From NCBI GenBank assembly GCA_022925895.1, contig JAKSYS010000677.1, forward strand, positions 1 to 33,591: DNA of 33,591 nt. Direction: 5' to 3'. The position numbers and the translations under genes were made by a program. Shown piece after piece: positions 19,508 to 30,002 of the stretch. Source of the stretch: Fragilaria crotonensis. Lineage: Eukaryota > Bacillariophyta > Fragilariophyceae > Fragilariales > Fragilariaceae. The notes under the pieces are model-generated. The model was not told the DNA's origin, ran no database searches, and saw only the letters and a program-made list of their open reading frames with translations. Numbering within the stretch: position 1 is the first letter of the stretch; every line of letters starts with the position of its first letter.

Positions 19508-20821
19508 TTACCATCCTTGCATGAGCTTGCGGATGTGTTCAAATGTCTCGCGATTGAGACCTTTCGTGAGGTAATCTGCCCACTGTTCTTTGGTGTCGAT
19601 CTTCAAGACAGCGACGTCGCCATTGGAGACGTGGCTCCAAAAGAAGTGCCACTTGACGAGGAAATACTTCGTCCTGTTGGTGATACGCTGTTTCGTGGCG
19701 AGAAGAAGAGCGCCGTTGTTGTCTTCGAAGACACGGCATCGAATTGTCGATTTGAATTGGGGTGGAAGACGAAGTGCCGCGACGACTTCAGTGAGAAGGG
19801 ATCGGAGTGGCAGGAGCGTCCTCATGCTCGCGCTGAGGGCGGAGTATTCAGATTCAAGAGTTGACAGAGATATTTCCGTTTGGAGTTTGGACTTCCAAAG
19901 AATGGGGCATCCTCCAAGTATGATAATGTAACCTGTTCTCGACTTGGCACTTGAGGATTCATGATCGGGGTCGCGACCATGCAAACCAGCAAAATCGGCG
20001 TCCACGTAGCAGTCGATTGAAAGGTCGCCCGTGGGGCGGACAATGGTGCCTTTGTCGGAAGTGCGATGCAAGTATCTGACGATGGTTTTGATTGCGGTCG
20101 CGTGGCTTTTCTTGGGACTGTGATTGAAGCGTGCGACTTGACTGACGGCAAATGCAATATCCGGGCGTGTGTTCGTCGAAAGGTAAAGGAGCATGCCAAC
20201 GATTGATGGGTAGCTCCAAGCTTCATCGTATGGCTCTCCATCGGGATCGATGCCGAGAGTCAACTGAGTGGCTGGTGTCCAATTGGGATTGCAGTCGACC
20301 ATTCCGGTAGCCTCAATGATTCGTTGGATGAGTCCCTTTTGAGTCAAAGTCACAGTGTTGTTCTTAGCGTCCTTAACAAACTTAATCCCCAAAAAATCAG
20401 TGAACGTTCCTTCTTTTGTGAACTCGAGACCACGTTCCTCCAAGCCTTTAAGTAGTTTGTTGAGGTCGGATTCGTGTGCGTAGGCGATGCCCACGTCATC
20501 CACATAGAGAACGACCATGATGGTCTCTTTGAAGAGAAAGCAGGGGTCGAGCGTGCTTTGCTTGAAGCCTTGTTGAGTGAAGACCTCAAGAACATGTTCG
20601 AACCAAAGTCGCGGAGCGACAGATAAACCGTAAAGACTCTTCACGAGTTGCAAGCACGTAGATTTGCCGCGAGGTGACTGAAATCCGCGAGGTAGATGAA
20701 TCCAAACTGGCATTTCCAGTTTAGCTTGGACAAATGCATTACTGAAGTCGATGGAACTCGTATCCCAGTTGAGTGTCAGAGCAAGGATTGTAAATAATCG
20801 TACTGAGCTCCACGCGACCAC
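19508..20821 (-). pseudogene. Copia reverse transcriptase and RNase H (outer element)
   Basis: 437 residues ending close to the 3' LTR. RT: DFSNAFVQAKLEMPVW, SLYGLSVAPRLWFEH and the catalytic LYVDDVG (YVDD codons at 20495-20506). RNase H: YVDADFAG, LESEYSALS and FEDNNGALL carry the acidic residues. Upstream, in the same frame, RT continues through ILPGTWVFKRK to a TGA at 20945-20947 and beyond to 21445; the reported first residue is an internal GTG. Apart from that TGA this half of pol is intact. Confidence 0.85.
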
Positions 20822-20944
20822 AGGTGCAAAGGTTTCGGGTTCACCTTCTTCGAGATCTCCTCGTACGCAGTACCGTGCTTTGTACTTGCTGATGACACCG
20901 TCAGGTGTCCGTTTGCGTTTGAAAACCCAAGTACCAGGTAAGAT

Positions 20945-21445
20945 TCAAGATTTGGCGTTTGAAATATCGGTTTCAATCCACGTTTTGTTCTTTTCCAGAC
21001 TCGCGATCTCTTTTGCAGCTGCTGCCATCCATTTGGAGAGATTCGGTTCGTCCGACATTGCCTCGTCGTAGGAGAGGGTGTCGGGGTCCAACAGGGATGC
21101 TTTGAGCGCAAGTGGGGGGCCTTGGAAGCCGCATTCTTGGAAGATCCAGGCGCTTGGGTCAACGTAGTAGCCTGCGCCTTGTTGGCCATCGTACCCGAGT
21201 CGGGAAGGAGCTTGGCGTTGACGGTTCGAGCGACGAGGCGAATGACGAATGACTGGGCGCGGGGCGCGTGGGATCGGAAGGGGAGGGCGAATCGGAGAAG
21301 GCGGAGTCGAGACTTGGCTGCTCCCTCGTCGACGACATGTCAGTCGCTGGCGATTGCTCCCTCGTTGAAGACGTTGGAGTCGGAGGAGGAGGTGAGAGAG
21401 GCGGAGGCGAAGGCGTGGGAGCACGTGGTGTTTCGAGGTCGGCAA
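20945..21445 (-). pseudogene. N-terminal part of the outer copia RT, cut by an in-frame TGA
   Basis: Contains YDEAMSDEPNLSKWMAAAAK, the usual start of copia RT, and ends at TGA between NAKS and ILPGTW. It is in frame with the downstream RT; a single C-to-T change in an Arg CGA codon would produce this stop. Its 5' part is displaced by one base from the Pro-rich linker frame. Confidence 0.75.
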
Positions 21446-21893
21446 ACGGAAGTTGTTGTGGCGTCATCGGCAGAGTAGGCGCGCGAACGATGGAGTCAAC
21501 ATTTGAAGCTGGAGTTGAAAGGATGGTGTCGGCGACAGTATCGGCAGTATCATGTGTCTCCCTCGTTGACGAGATCGGGCGCTGAGCTTGAGACGGGTCA
21601 GGAGGAGTGGGAAGAAACTGCGTTTTTGGTGGCGGAGGTACTGGGAGGGGTTGCGCTGGTTGCGCTCGGTCCATGGCGGCAGCGAGCGACGGAGTCCATA
21701 ATGTTGAGTGTGTCGACGACGACGGCATCGGAGGCAGGATCGGCATCAATCTGGATGTCGGTCGCATCGTCGTCATCAAACGGGTACTGGTAGGAGGACT
21801 CACCAAACAGTTTAGCCCACGCATCCGAGTTAAAATTTGGAAGGTTGTCGATGTTGGACGAGATGGTTGAAAACCAATCATCGAACACAACAT
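21159..21893 (-). pseudogene. Pro-rich linker between integrase and RT (outer copia)
   Basis: Frame rich in Pro, Ser and Thr (for example PAQPLPVPPPPKTQ and SPPPLSPPPPTPTS) that lies between the integrase and RT domains, a common low-complexity region of copia polyproteins. Only the part below about 21690 is the natural frame; above that the natural frame is the integrase one, so there is an indel near 21690 and another near 21200. Confidence 0.65.
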
Positions 21894-23450
21894 GAAACTG
21901 GGCTGTGATATATCCGGTTGCTGGATTGAGAACCAGCGGAACCGTACTGGCGTGCTTGGCCGAAAAACCCATATTCACGCAACGTACGCTGCGCGGCGCC
22001 CATCGGGGAAGCTTCTTGCCGTCTGCGATTGTTTTGTGTAGAACGTACACGGGACAACCCCAGACATGGACGTCGTGGAACTTGTGTTGCTGCCAGCGCG
22101 ACTTCGTAAAGATGTCGATTGGGGACAGGCCTGTCGTTTGGTTTGGCATATGATTGTGAAGGAAGATGGCGTGTTGCACAGCCATGGGCCAAAGCGATGC
22201 ATCCGCAATGTCTGGCCAGTGAATCGCCGAGTGTAACATCATGGTTCTGGCGATGGACATGATTGTTTGGATACTTCGCTCGGCATTTCCATTGTGATGG
22301 TGAGCGCCGACGCCTGCGAACCTCACAATTTGCTCAAATAGTGATAACTTTTCAGCAAATTCTTTAGCGGTGAAGCACTTCGCATTGTCAGATAGATAGG
22401 ACTGCGGAATGACACCGTGATCTCTGCACATGAGTTCAAAATTTTCTTTTGCCATCAAAGTTTCATGAGTTGTCAGGTGAGTTTGGAACTCGACATGAAT
22501 GAATCCTGAGGCGTGGTCGTTGAACAAACATCCTCCAATGTACAGTTCGCTGTCGAGGCTCTTGCCAGCTGATGAGAACAGGCGTCCTTTTGTGCTGCTG
22601 ATAAAGTGGTCGACCGATACCTGTTGACCAGGTACGAGGTGTCCATCTTTCAAGATACCTGCGCGATCGCGAACCACTGTACTTGTTCTCCCAGGTGTTG
22701 GTCGTCGATGCTGCTTGCCGTACTGGCAGGCAGCGCATTTTGGAAGATTCGTCATGGAGCAGGCGGCTTGGTGAAGCTTTCGTTTGTTGTTGCTTTTGGT
22801 GAGAACGCCAGACCGCATCAGGAACTGGATTTTCTGAAAGCCCATGTGGCCTAATCGATAGTGCCAGCGTAGAAGCTCTTTCTCCGGTTCTGAGATGTTG
22901 AAGTTTGCATCGTTGACAGCAGTGATTGTGCTGTTTAGGCATTCGGCAGCTGGGAGAACGGCGGGCTGGCGGTAAGCTTGTGAAGTCGGCAGGTTGTTGT
23001 CAGGATTGACGTGTGCTGTGATCGAAGGTCGAGTCGCATCATCCGGAGAACCGCTGAGTGTCATTCGATGGGATTCGACTTGGATCGTTTCGTCGGAGTA
23101 CGTTTGAAGAAGGCTTGTAGTGGACAAGAGACGTACTCTGATCTTCGGCACGTAGTAGGCTGGTAGCTCAAGAGTTCGAAGCTTGCCGGTTGCGTCATGG
23201 AACGACCAATGAACCTTTCCTTCGCCTTCGATTCGCAGACCTTTTGCGATTCCATTCAACTGAGTAATGGTGCTCAGGCGAGAAATGGTTCCAACAAAGT
23301 CGAGTTTCTCGGGGGAGATGGTGACGCTTGCGCCGGAATCCCATATGACGGGAATGCTGCGTCCGGTGCGATCATCGATCGAAAACGACTTGGTGCCAAG
23401 AGTGCGACCCTTTCCAGAAGACTTGGAGAACTCGAATCCGCGATGTTGAC
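21598..23450 (-). pseudogene. Copia protease and integrase (outer element)
   Basis: The frame is open from about 23450 although its first start-like codon is at 23259. Protease: IWDSGASVTISP with the catalytic DSG at 23326-23340. Integrase: a zinc-binding HHCC set (LRWHYRLGHMGF and KCAACQYGK), then the catalytic triad D (VSVDHF), D (YLSDNAKCF) and E (NGNAERSIQTI). The C-terminal part includes the GKKLPRWAPRS and VFDDWFSTI segments usual for copia integrases. The upstream gag frame stops being natural at about 23450 through a one-base shift (TGA just before QHRGFEF). Confidence 0.85.
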
Positions 23451-23801
23451 CTCAGGACGACGGTAACCGTGGAATTCCGGGTCGGTAGGACGGTAGTACG
23501 CGTCGTTCAGATCAACAGTGTGCGGGGAGTGGGAGTTTGGACGATCGGGATACGGTGCCGGTGTGCGTCGAGTTTGCTGACCATAAAGTGGCCTTCCGGC
23601 TGCCCGATGCCGATTAACGGTTGGCGAACTCCGATGTAGATCAGGTCGAACGGGAGTGCCGGATGGACGTTGTCGGGTATGTCCTCCTCCCTCTCGACGC
23701 ATATCGGGAACGGGGTGCTGTCGTGGCCACGGAGACGCCATCGTAGGATCGTAGTAGTTGAGTTTGCTGAGCAAACGGACTTCTCGTTCAAGAACGGCCA
23801 C
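23274..23801 (-). pseudogene. Gag-pol spacer with coiled coil (outer copia)
   Basis: Natural frame between the hydrophobic segment and the protease. It begins, upstream of its first Met, with a charged heptad-like helix (RRLRDEIRKIQTRVAVLERE, about 23775-23850) and continues as an Arg/Pro-rich linker (YYRPTDPEFHGYRRPE). The coiled coil may mediate Gag multimerisation; that is inference. Confidence 0.6.
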
Positions 23802-24763
23802 ACGAGTTTGAATTTTGCGAATTTCGTCACGTAGTCTGCGTTCCTCGGCCGTTGGTGCTTGGCTTCTGCGGACGAAGTGACCAAGTGAACGAAGATGAAG
23901 AGGATAACGTCGGTGAAGACCTTCAGTCCTGATGCTCGGGGTTTGTCGCGGAAGCGTTGACGACGGAGCTTGCGTCGGTGACGACGATACTCAGCGCGGG
24001 ACATGGCGTGGACTGCAGGTCCGTCGAGTCTCGGATGAGTGACGGCGCGAAGCTCTCTCCAGCCAATGAAGGTCAAGATTGCCCAGAGGAGAGGAGTGGC
24101 TATGAAGGCACCGGGGTTGGTGATGATGACGCCACAGATGCGTTGGAGAACGGGTAAAATCGCGGCGTTGAACGTGGTGATGACAGCCGATGGATCAAGT
24201 CGCCAGATTGGAAGAAGGATGGGGACGATGAAGGTGTCAACGAGCCAGAGGATTGGTCCAAGAAGAGGAAGGAGGGCGACAGCAAGGACAGCTTTAACGA
24301 ACCAAGGAAGGATCGAGAAGGCGTAGAGAATGTCCGAGATGTCGGGCGTTCGTCTGACTTCAGTGATCCAGACTGATGGGTCTTGGACCAAGGAGTACAT
24401 AGCGGCGGAGCCAGTGTTGGGAGGAGAGCCATTGGACGCAGCGTTCTTGGAGACGCCGGTATGAGTTTCCGTTGTGTGCGTGGTCGTCCACCTTTTGCAA
24501 GTGGCACACCAATTGAACGTGTGAGTGTCGGTCTTCTTAGTCGTCGATGCGCCAGGGGCTGGCGGAGTAGAGCGCCATCCTGGCTTTCTCTCCTGTTTGT
24601 TGCGATCGCCTTTGCGATGCTGTGGACGCTGGAAGCGTTGGTTGGACGACTTGTCAGGACATTCGTTGGCCCAGTGGCCGGGCTTTCCACACTTGTTGCA
24701 ATTGCCGGGCTTCTTGGGCGCCGTCCCGCTGACACGAGGTTTGGTTTGAATGAGAGTTGACAA
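23507..24763 (-). pseudogene. Gag C-terminal part: zinc knuckle, second zinc motif and multi-membrane segment (outer copia)
   Basis: Begins at the inner element's insertion point (the start codon TTG is inside the inner LTR and artificial). CCHC zinc knuckle C22-x2-C25-x4-H30-x4-C35 binds element RNA. A second motif, C86-x2-C89-x6-H96-x4-H101, resembles a zinc finger. Residues ~144-235 (genome 24059-24334) form about four hydrophobic helices, including VKAVLAVALLPLLGPILWLV and PLLWAILTFIGW, followed by a very basic stretch (RRHRRKLRRQRFRDK). After about 23880 the natural frame is a different one (coiled coil frame). I recall similar hydrophobic regions in some diatom copia polyproteins, but the role is unknown. 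Confidence 0.75.
24753..24757. repeat. Left target-site duplication AGAGT of the inner copia
   Basis: Five bases directly before the inner 5' LTR, identical to 31823-31827 after the 3' LTR. Removing the insert and one copy restores a continuous outer gag frame across the site. Confidence 0.9.
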
Positions 24764-25049
24764 AAACCCTACTTGACTACTGGTATGGTTGAGCTGGTAT
24801 TGGGTACTGTATGCTTGAATACTGTACTACTGTCTGTTTCCTGACACGATACTACATTCTACACACATGGTATGTTTTCTACACAGTTTCTACATGCTTC
24901 GGATTATGGAAATCCTACGATTAAATTATAATTTTATTGTTGTTGCGAAATCGATAAGTACCATCGGTAGATTGTTCGGATTGATCACCCGTTTCAATCT
25001 ATCATACCACTGTTTTCCCCTGTTTCGTACCGTTGTTTGCTCGCTGTTA
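24758..25049 (+). repeat. 5' LTR of the inner copia
   Basis: 292 bases from TGACAAAAACCC to CTCGCTGTTA. The termini TGACA/TGTTA form only a partial inverted repeat and the end is TA rather than the usual CA. Differs from the 3' LTR by two extra bases in an AT-rich run. No TGG-type primer-binding site follows it. Confidence 0.9.
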
Positions 25050-26038
25050 GATTAACAGTCCCGCATTGCTTGTCTTTAACCCGAGAAAGCAAGCGATTTG
25101 GTCCATTTGAAGGCCTCAAGTGGATTTGGTTGCGTTGTGAAAACGTCGTTTGTCGAATCGGCGTATTAAAGTGCTAAGTAGCACCTGCCGTCCCTGTCGT
25201 TTTGCGAAGGTTCGAGGCATTCGTGTGATCTGCATTGAAGCAGATCAGTGTGACCGTCATTGAGACGAATATCGACGCTTTGTTTAGCGGAAAAAGGACC
25301 ATTGTCGCTGGCCCTTCATCGAACGAGTTCGGAAAGCCAGTTGAAACGGGGTTGTTCTGATTCCAACTGGTACTGACGTTCCTGTGTTCTGACGTACGAG
25401 TCGTATACTTCCTAAGTAACGAGGAAGATTTGGTCCGAAGTTCCGAAGATTCGGGAAGAAGATTCTTCGGAGATTCGCAATTTGTCACGATTCCCTAAGT
25501 AATTTGGACGAGATTTGGTCAAAGGTCCGAAGATTCGAGATTCAGATTCGTTGAAGATTCTGAGAGTCACCGAGATCCGGAGAGAGAACAAGAATCTTCT
25601 GCAACTTCAAGGTCTGTCGGTCAGCCGGTTTTCCAGATCGAATCTAAGGTCTGTCCTGTGTCCAAAGTTTTTCGACGTCTGTCTGTCCAACGTCATTTGA
25701 GTCGAGTCGGATCGGAAGTCAACGTCCGTCCGTCATCCCATTTTGAGTCGAGTCGGATCGGAACACAAACCGTCCGTCTGTCATCCGTTTTTTTTGGTTA
25801 CTGAACTTGTTAGTTTTGTGAGTTCGCAATCCGGTGTATTCCGTGGCATTGAGACATCAAGCTCCTTTCCTTCAGAAACTTATCACAGTCACCTGCGAGA
25901 GGTTCTCAACACAGTTGAGTGAATCGAACCACGTGTCTAACTGTGTAGGTCCTGCTCGATTGGTGGTTGGTGGTTTGTCCGTCTGTCATCCGTTTTTTGC
26001 GAGCTGCATCCCTGACCGGTCTAGCTACCCCTGTTAAG
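25050..26038 (+). other. Long leader of the inner copia with partial tandem repeats
   Basis: About 990 non-coding bases. Two related units starting CCTAAGTAA and continuing to GGTCCGAAG lie at about 25411-25455 and 25493-25540; two units around GAGTCGAGTCGGATCGGAA lie at about 25697-25740 and 25743-25790, and the GTCCGTCTGTCATCCG part recurs at 25977. No open frame of note. The leader should carry the primer-binding and packaging signals, not identified. Confidence 0.55.
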
Positions 26039-26589
26039 ATGGTTTCAACCAGACAAACTGTTGAACCAACTCCCTTTGTTCATTTGATGAACAATGTGTT
26101 GACCTCTGCCATGTATGCAACTGCATTTGAGGCATGGGGTGTGACTTCGGTCACTGATATCCTGTCCCTGACCAAGGAAGATATTGAGTCTGAGTTCCTG
26201 GTGCTGATGGAGCAACAACCAGGCTCCGTTTGATGGATCGTAAGAAGGTCCTTGAAGTCCAAGATTGGTTCCATGAGGAGTGTGAAGATCCTTCTGCAGA
26301 TGTGTGGTTTGGTTTGACTGCGGAGGTCCTTGAGGAATTCCGCACTGCTCGTACCGCAATGAAGACTTCCAAGAGCATTCCAAGTTTGACTTCAGGCAAT
26401 GTTGCACCTGACCCTGCCCCACCAGCTGCTTCTGTTGACCGTGCTGCTCCTGATTTGGCTTATGAGTTTGCCAAGGCCACAAAGAGGAGCTTCTCTGATC
26501 TGAAGCAGTTCAAAGATGCGCATCAGTGGACTTGGTGGCATCGCCATTTGATTTCAACGTCGTGCCCAAGGAATTGGGAATGTCTATGA
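26039..26589 (+). pseudogene. Gag N-terminal part (inner copia), two frames
   Basis: Starts at ATG 26039 (MVSTRQTVEPTPF). The first frame stops at 26233 just after MEQQPGSV, while the natural continuation (DRKKVLEVQDWFHEE) is in the next frame to 26589, which itself leaves the natural frame near 26560. The frame changes look like single-base indels. The protein would be the capsid-forming Gag; no zinc knuckle is visible in this part. Confidence 0.65.
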
Positions 26590-26599
26590 TGTCAACTTT

Positions 26600-27436
26600 G
26601 AGCCAACGACTGATGCTGAGAAGAAATTGTTCAAGCTCCAGAATGAGTTTGCCTTCAGTTGCTTGGAGCAGGCCCTCCATACTGCTGATGGGAAGTTGTT
26701 TATCCGTGAGTTCCAAGAGTCTGGAAATGCTCGCGGTGTGTACCAGCGTTTGGTTGCAACCTACAACACTGGTGAAGCTGGTCGTTTGAAGGCTGAGAAG
26801 ATTGAGACTGAGTTGCAAGATATGAGACTTGATGTGAGGCAGTGGAAGAAAGGCTGCCAAGCTTTCTTGACGGCATGGGAGCACAAGATTCGCGACCTTG
26901 CTGAGTTGGATCCTGAGGCTGTGACTGAGTCCAAGAAGTGGCGTTGGCTCCGTCAAGCCGTGTTGCCTCACAAGACCATGGAGGCTGCAATCACCAACTT
27001 TGATTCCTTGGATAAGTTTGCGCGCAAGATGACTCCTGATGGTGATGGATTGGGTTTTCAGGAGATGTTCAATCAGTTGATGGATGCTGCAACTCGACAT
27101 GACAAGATTACGAAGGATAATGTTGCCAACCAACAACGTCGTGTCCAGGAAGGCAAGTTCCAAACTGTCACCAACAAGAAAGGCACTAAGGGTTCCAGTG
27201 ATGGGAAGAAGGCCGATCCTGCTGTTGTTTGGAAGTATTATTCGCCTCAAGATTGGGAGAAGTTGTCTGTTGAGAAGAGGAAGCAGATTCTTGAGCAGCG
27301 CAAGGTTACCCGCGACCACCACGTTCCCAACGTGCTAATTCTGCTTCAACCACCACCACGCAATCGTCGTCAACGGAGGCTCCAGCAAGTGCTGCTCAAT
27401 TCCTGCCACTGTGATTGCCAACCAAGCCCAAGTTGA
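26600..27436 (+). pseudogene. Gag capsid domain (inner copia)
   Basis: The natural frame is open from about 26560 (motif YDVNFEPTTDAEKK), though the first Met is at 26627. It contains a helical region typical of copia gag (KLQNEFAFSCLEQALHTADG, VYQRLVATYNTGEAG, and LRQAVLPHKTMEAAITNFD). Near 27310 the natural frame switches to the one that leads into the protease. No CCHC knuckle is seen. Confidence 0.7.
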
Positions 27437-29186
27437 TGCTCAGTCAGTTGTGTCCTCCAGTTCTGCGCCATCTGTTTCTGGATCTGCTGTCCCTGGATCT
27501 ACTATCCGTTCAATGCTTTCCAATGCTGCACACTCGCGCCGTGACGATGACAGTGTCATGGTTCAGGAAGGGAAGGTTTACCTCCGCGTCAAGATGGCAA
27601 ATGTTAAGTATCGTTTCCGTGCCCACTCTGCTGCTCGAACTGCTTGTGCTGGTTCTCTCATTGATGGGGGAGCCAATGGTGGCTTGTGTGGATCTGATGT
27701 TTTGATTCTGTCGGAAACTGGCCAACGCTGCGATGTCACCGGTATCACCAACAATGCTGTGACCGATTTGCCGATTGTCCAAGCTGCTGGTCTGATTCAA
27801 AGCTCCATTGGTCCGATTATTGGTATCTTCAACCAATATGCATCCATTGGTGACGGCAAGTCTGTGCATTCCTGTGCCCAACTGCGAAGTTTTGGCACTT
27901 TGATTGATGATGTCCCTATTGCTTGTGGTGGAACTCAGCGACTTGTGACCCCTGAAGGTTACATTGTTCCCTTGTCCATTCGTGATGGATTGGCTTACAT
28001 GGATATGAGTCCCCCTTCTGCTGATGATCTTGACCGCTACCCTCATGTGATTTTCACCTCGGACAATGCTTGGGATCCTTCGCTCCTTGACCATGAACAT
28101 GCTTTGGCTCCGGACGTTTATCATGTTGACTACACTCATGGTTTTCAGGATCACCGCGTCAATGATTTTGGGGAGGTTATCTTTGATCATCAAGCCCGTG
28201 TTGAGTATTGTTCTGTGCATGCCCATGAAGCTTCTGTGCACCGCCATGACCCTCACTATGAAGCCATGAGACCCTATCTTGGATGGGTCAACCTTGAGCG
28301 TGTGAAGAAGACCTTTGAGAATACGACGCAGTGGTTTCGTGCTTCTGTTCGCTTGCCGTTTCGCCATCACTTCAAGAGTCGATTTCCTGCTGCAAATGTT
28401 CCTCGCCTGCATGAAACTGTTGCAACAGATACTTTCTTCTCGGATGTTCCCGCTCATGATGACGGCGTTCTCGGTCATGGAGGCGCTACGATGGTCCAAG
28501 TCTACTGCGGCAAGGACAGCCAGCTTACTCGTGGCTATCCGATGACTTCGGAACATGACATGTATCACACACTTGAAGATTTCATTCGCCAAGAAGGTGC
28601 CCCTGATGCTCTGCTCAGTGACAATGCCAAGGCTCAGATTGGGAAGAATGTCCAACAGATTTTGAGGATGTATCGTATTGCTGACTTCCAGTGTGAACCT
28701 CACTACCAACATCAGAACTATGCTGAGCGCCGGATTCAAGAGATCAAGAAGACTGTCAATGCTTTGTTGGATCGCACCGGTACTCCTGCTGCTTACTGGC
28801 TTCTTGCCATGCTCTATGTGATCAATTTGATGAACCATCTTGCTGTTGCTTCCTTGGATTGGAAGACTCCTTGGAAGTTGCTCATGGACAGAAGCCTGAT
28901 ATCTCGCCATTCTTGCAATTTCGTTGGTGGGAACCTGTATTATGAGGCTCCGGCGACGAGTGGTTTTCCGTCTGAAAGTGTTGAGAAGACTGGTCGCTGG
29001 GTTGGTATTGCTGAACACCAAGGTGATGTGCTGACTTACTTGGTGCTCACTGACGACACTCTTCAGGTTATTGCTCGCTCCAATGTTCGCTCTGCCCTTT
29101 CGCCGACGCATCCCAACTTTCGTGCCTATGCTCCTCGCCTTCCGATGGAGGGAGGATTTGATTCCGTTGAATGTCGATCCAGGTGA
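27411..29186 (+). pseudogene. Protease and integrase (inner copia)
   Basis: 591 residues. The protease-type motif is LIDGGANGGLCG (residues 83-94), i.e. D-G-G-A in place of D-[ST]-G-A. The integrase core has D in VATDTFFSD, D in LLSDNAKAQ and E in NYAERRIQEIK. No clear HHCC zinc finger precedes the core; instead there is a region with FRHHFKSRFPAANVPRL. Downstream, VGGNLYYEAPATSG and VEKTGRWVGIAEHQGD form the integrase C-terminal segment. The natural frame leaves at about 29165. A 533-residue minus-strand frame covers the same DNA and is treated as its shadow. Confidence 0.85.
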
Positions 29187-30002
29187 TTCTCCGCGTCATG
29201 TCAAGGATATCATCTACAATTCGAGCGACCTTGCTGGTGTTAACGTTGATCCATCGGAACTCAAGCTCCCATACTTCACGCCTGACGAACTTTTGAATCG
29301 CACATTTCTTCACGAAGTTGATGGTCAACGCATGCGCGCCCGAGTCGGAAGATTATGGATAACGATGCGCACAATCATCAAAATATCAAGTTTTTGCTCG
29401 AGATTGGCGCTGGTGAACATGACGAAATTATTGCTTACAATGAACTTTCGGATTTGGTTGAGCGACAGGTCAATGAGGAGCGAAGCACTGATGATGTGTC
29501 CCCGTGGGTCTATGATGACATTATTGCACACCAAGGTCCTTTGAAGCCGACTGATCCATTTTACAAAGGCTCTTCCTACAATGTTCTTGTTCGCTGGATG
29601 AATGGTGAAGAAACCTATGAACCCTTGTATGAAATGATCAAAGACGATCCAATTTCGGTTGCCAAGTATGCCAAGGAACAAGGATTGCTTGATACTCCAG
29701 GTTGGAAGAAGCTTCAGAAGTTTGCGCATCGGATCAAGAAATTTCTGCGCATGGTCAAGCAAGCAAAGCTCCAGCGTGGGTCTCGTGGAATTCGTTTTAA
29801 GTTTGGAGTTCAGGTCCTCGCAATTGGAAGGAAGCCATGGAACTGGATGAGAAAACAAGTCAACTTTGTGGCGCGACGCAATCAAGAAGGAGATGGACCA
29901 GATTGCAGAGTATGGAACTTTCCGCGATCTTGGAAGGGGAGCAACCGCTCCAGCTGGCTACAAGAAAATCACTGTCCGCCTTGTCTTCGATGTCAAGCAT
30001 GA
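29165..30002 (+). pseudogene. Chromodomain-like segment between integrase and RT (inner copia)
   Basis: Pieces in two frames. 29165-29345: LPYFTPDELLNRTFLHEVDG. 29355-29830: FLLEIGAGEHDEIIAYNELS, then SSYNVLVRWMNGEETYEPLY followed by KDDPISVAKYAKEQGLLDTP. The V-x-W-x-[DN]-G-x-x-[ST]-[WY]-E-[PL] pattern with the following helix resembles a chromodomain, a module that other retrotransposons use to read histone marks for target choice. Diatom copia elements often have this segment, from recall. The frame leaves its natural course at about 29850. Confidence 0.6.

Noticed and set aside
23507-24763. An envelope gene in the outer copia
   Set aside because: The hydrophobic segment is inside gag-pol, with no signal peptide or independent start, so a separate envelope protein is not supported.
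25890-25960. tRNA-like T-loop sequence on the minus strand (GGTTCGATTC)
   Set aside because: Flanking bases do not form T-arm or acceptor stems; it is in the inner copia leader.
27510-29111. 533-residue minus-strand frame
   Set aside because: It lies opposite the integrase and has no recognisable domain; the plus strand holds the conserved motifs.
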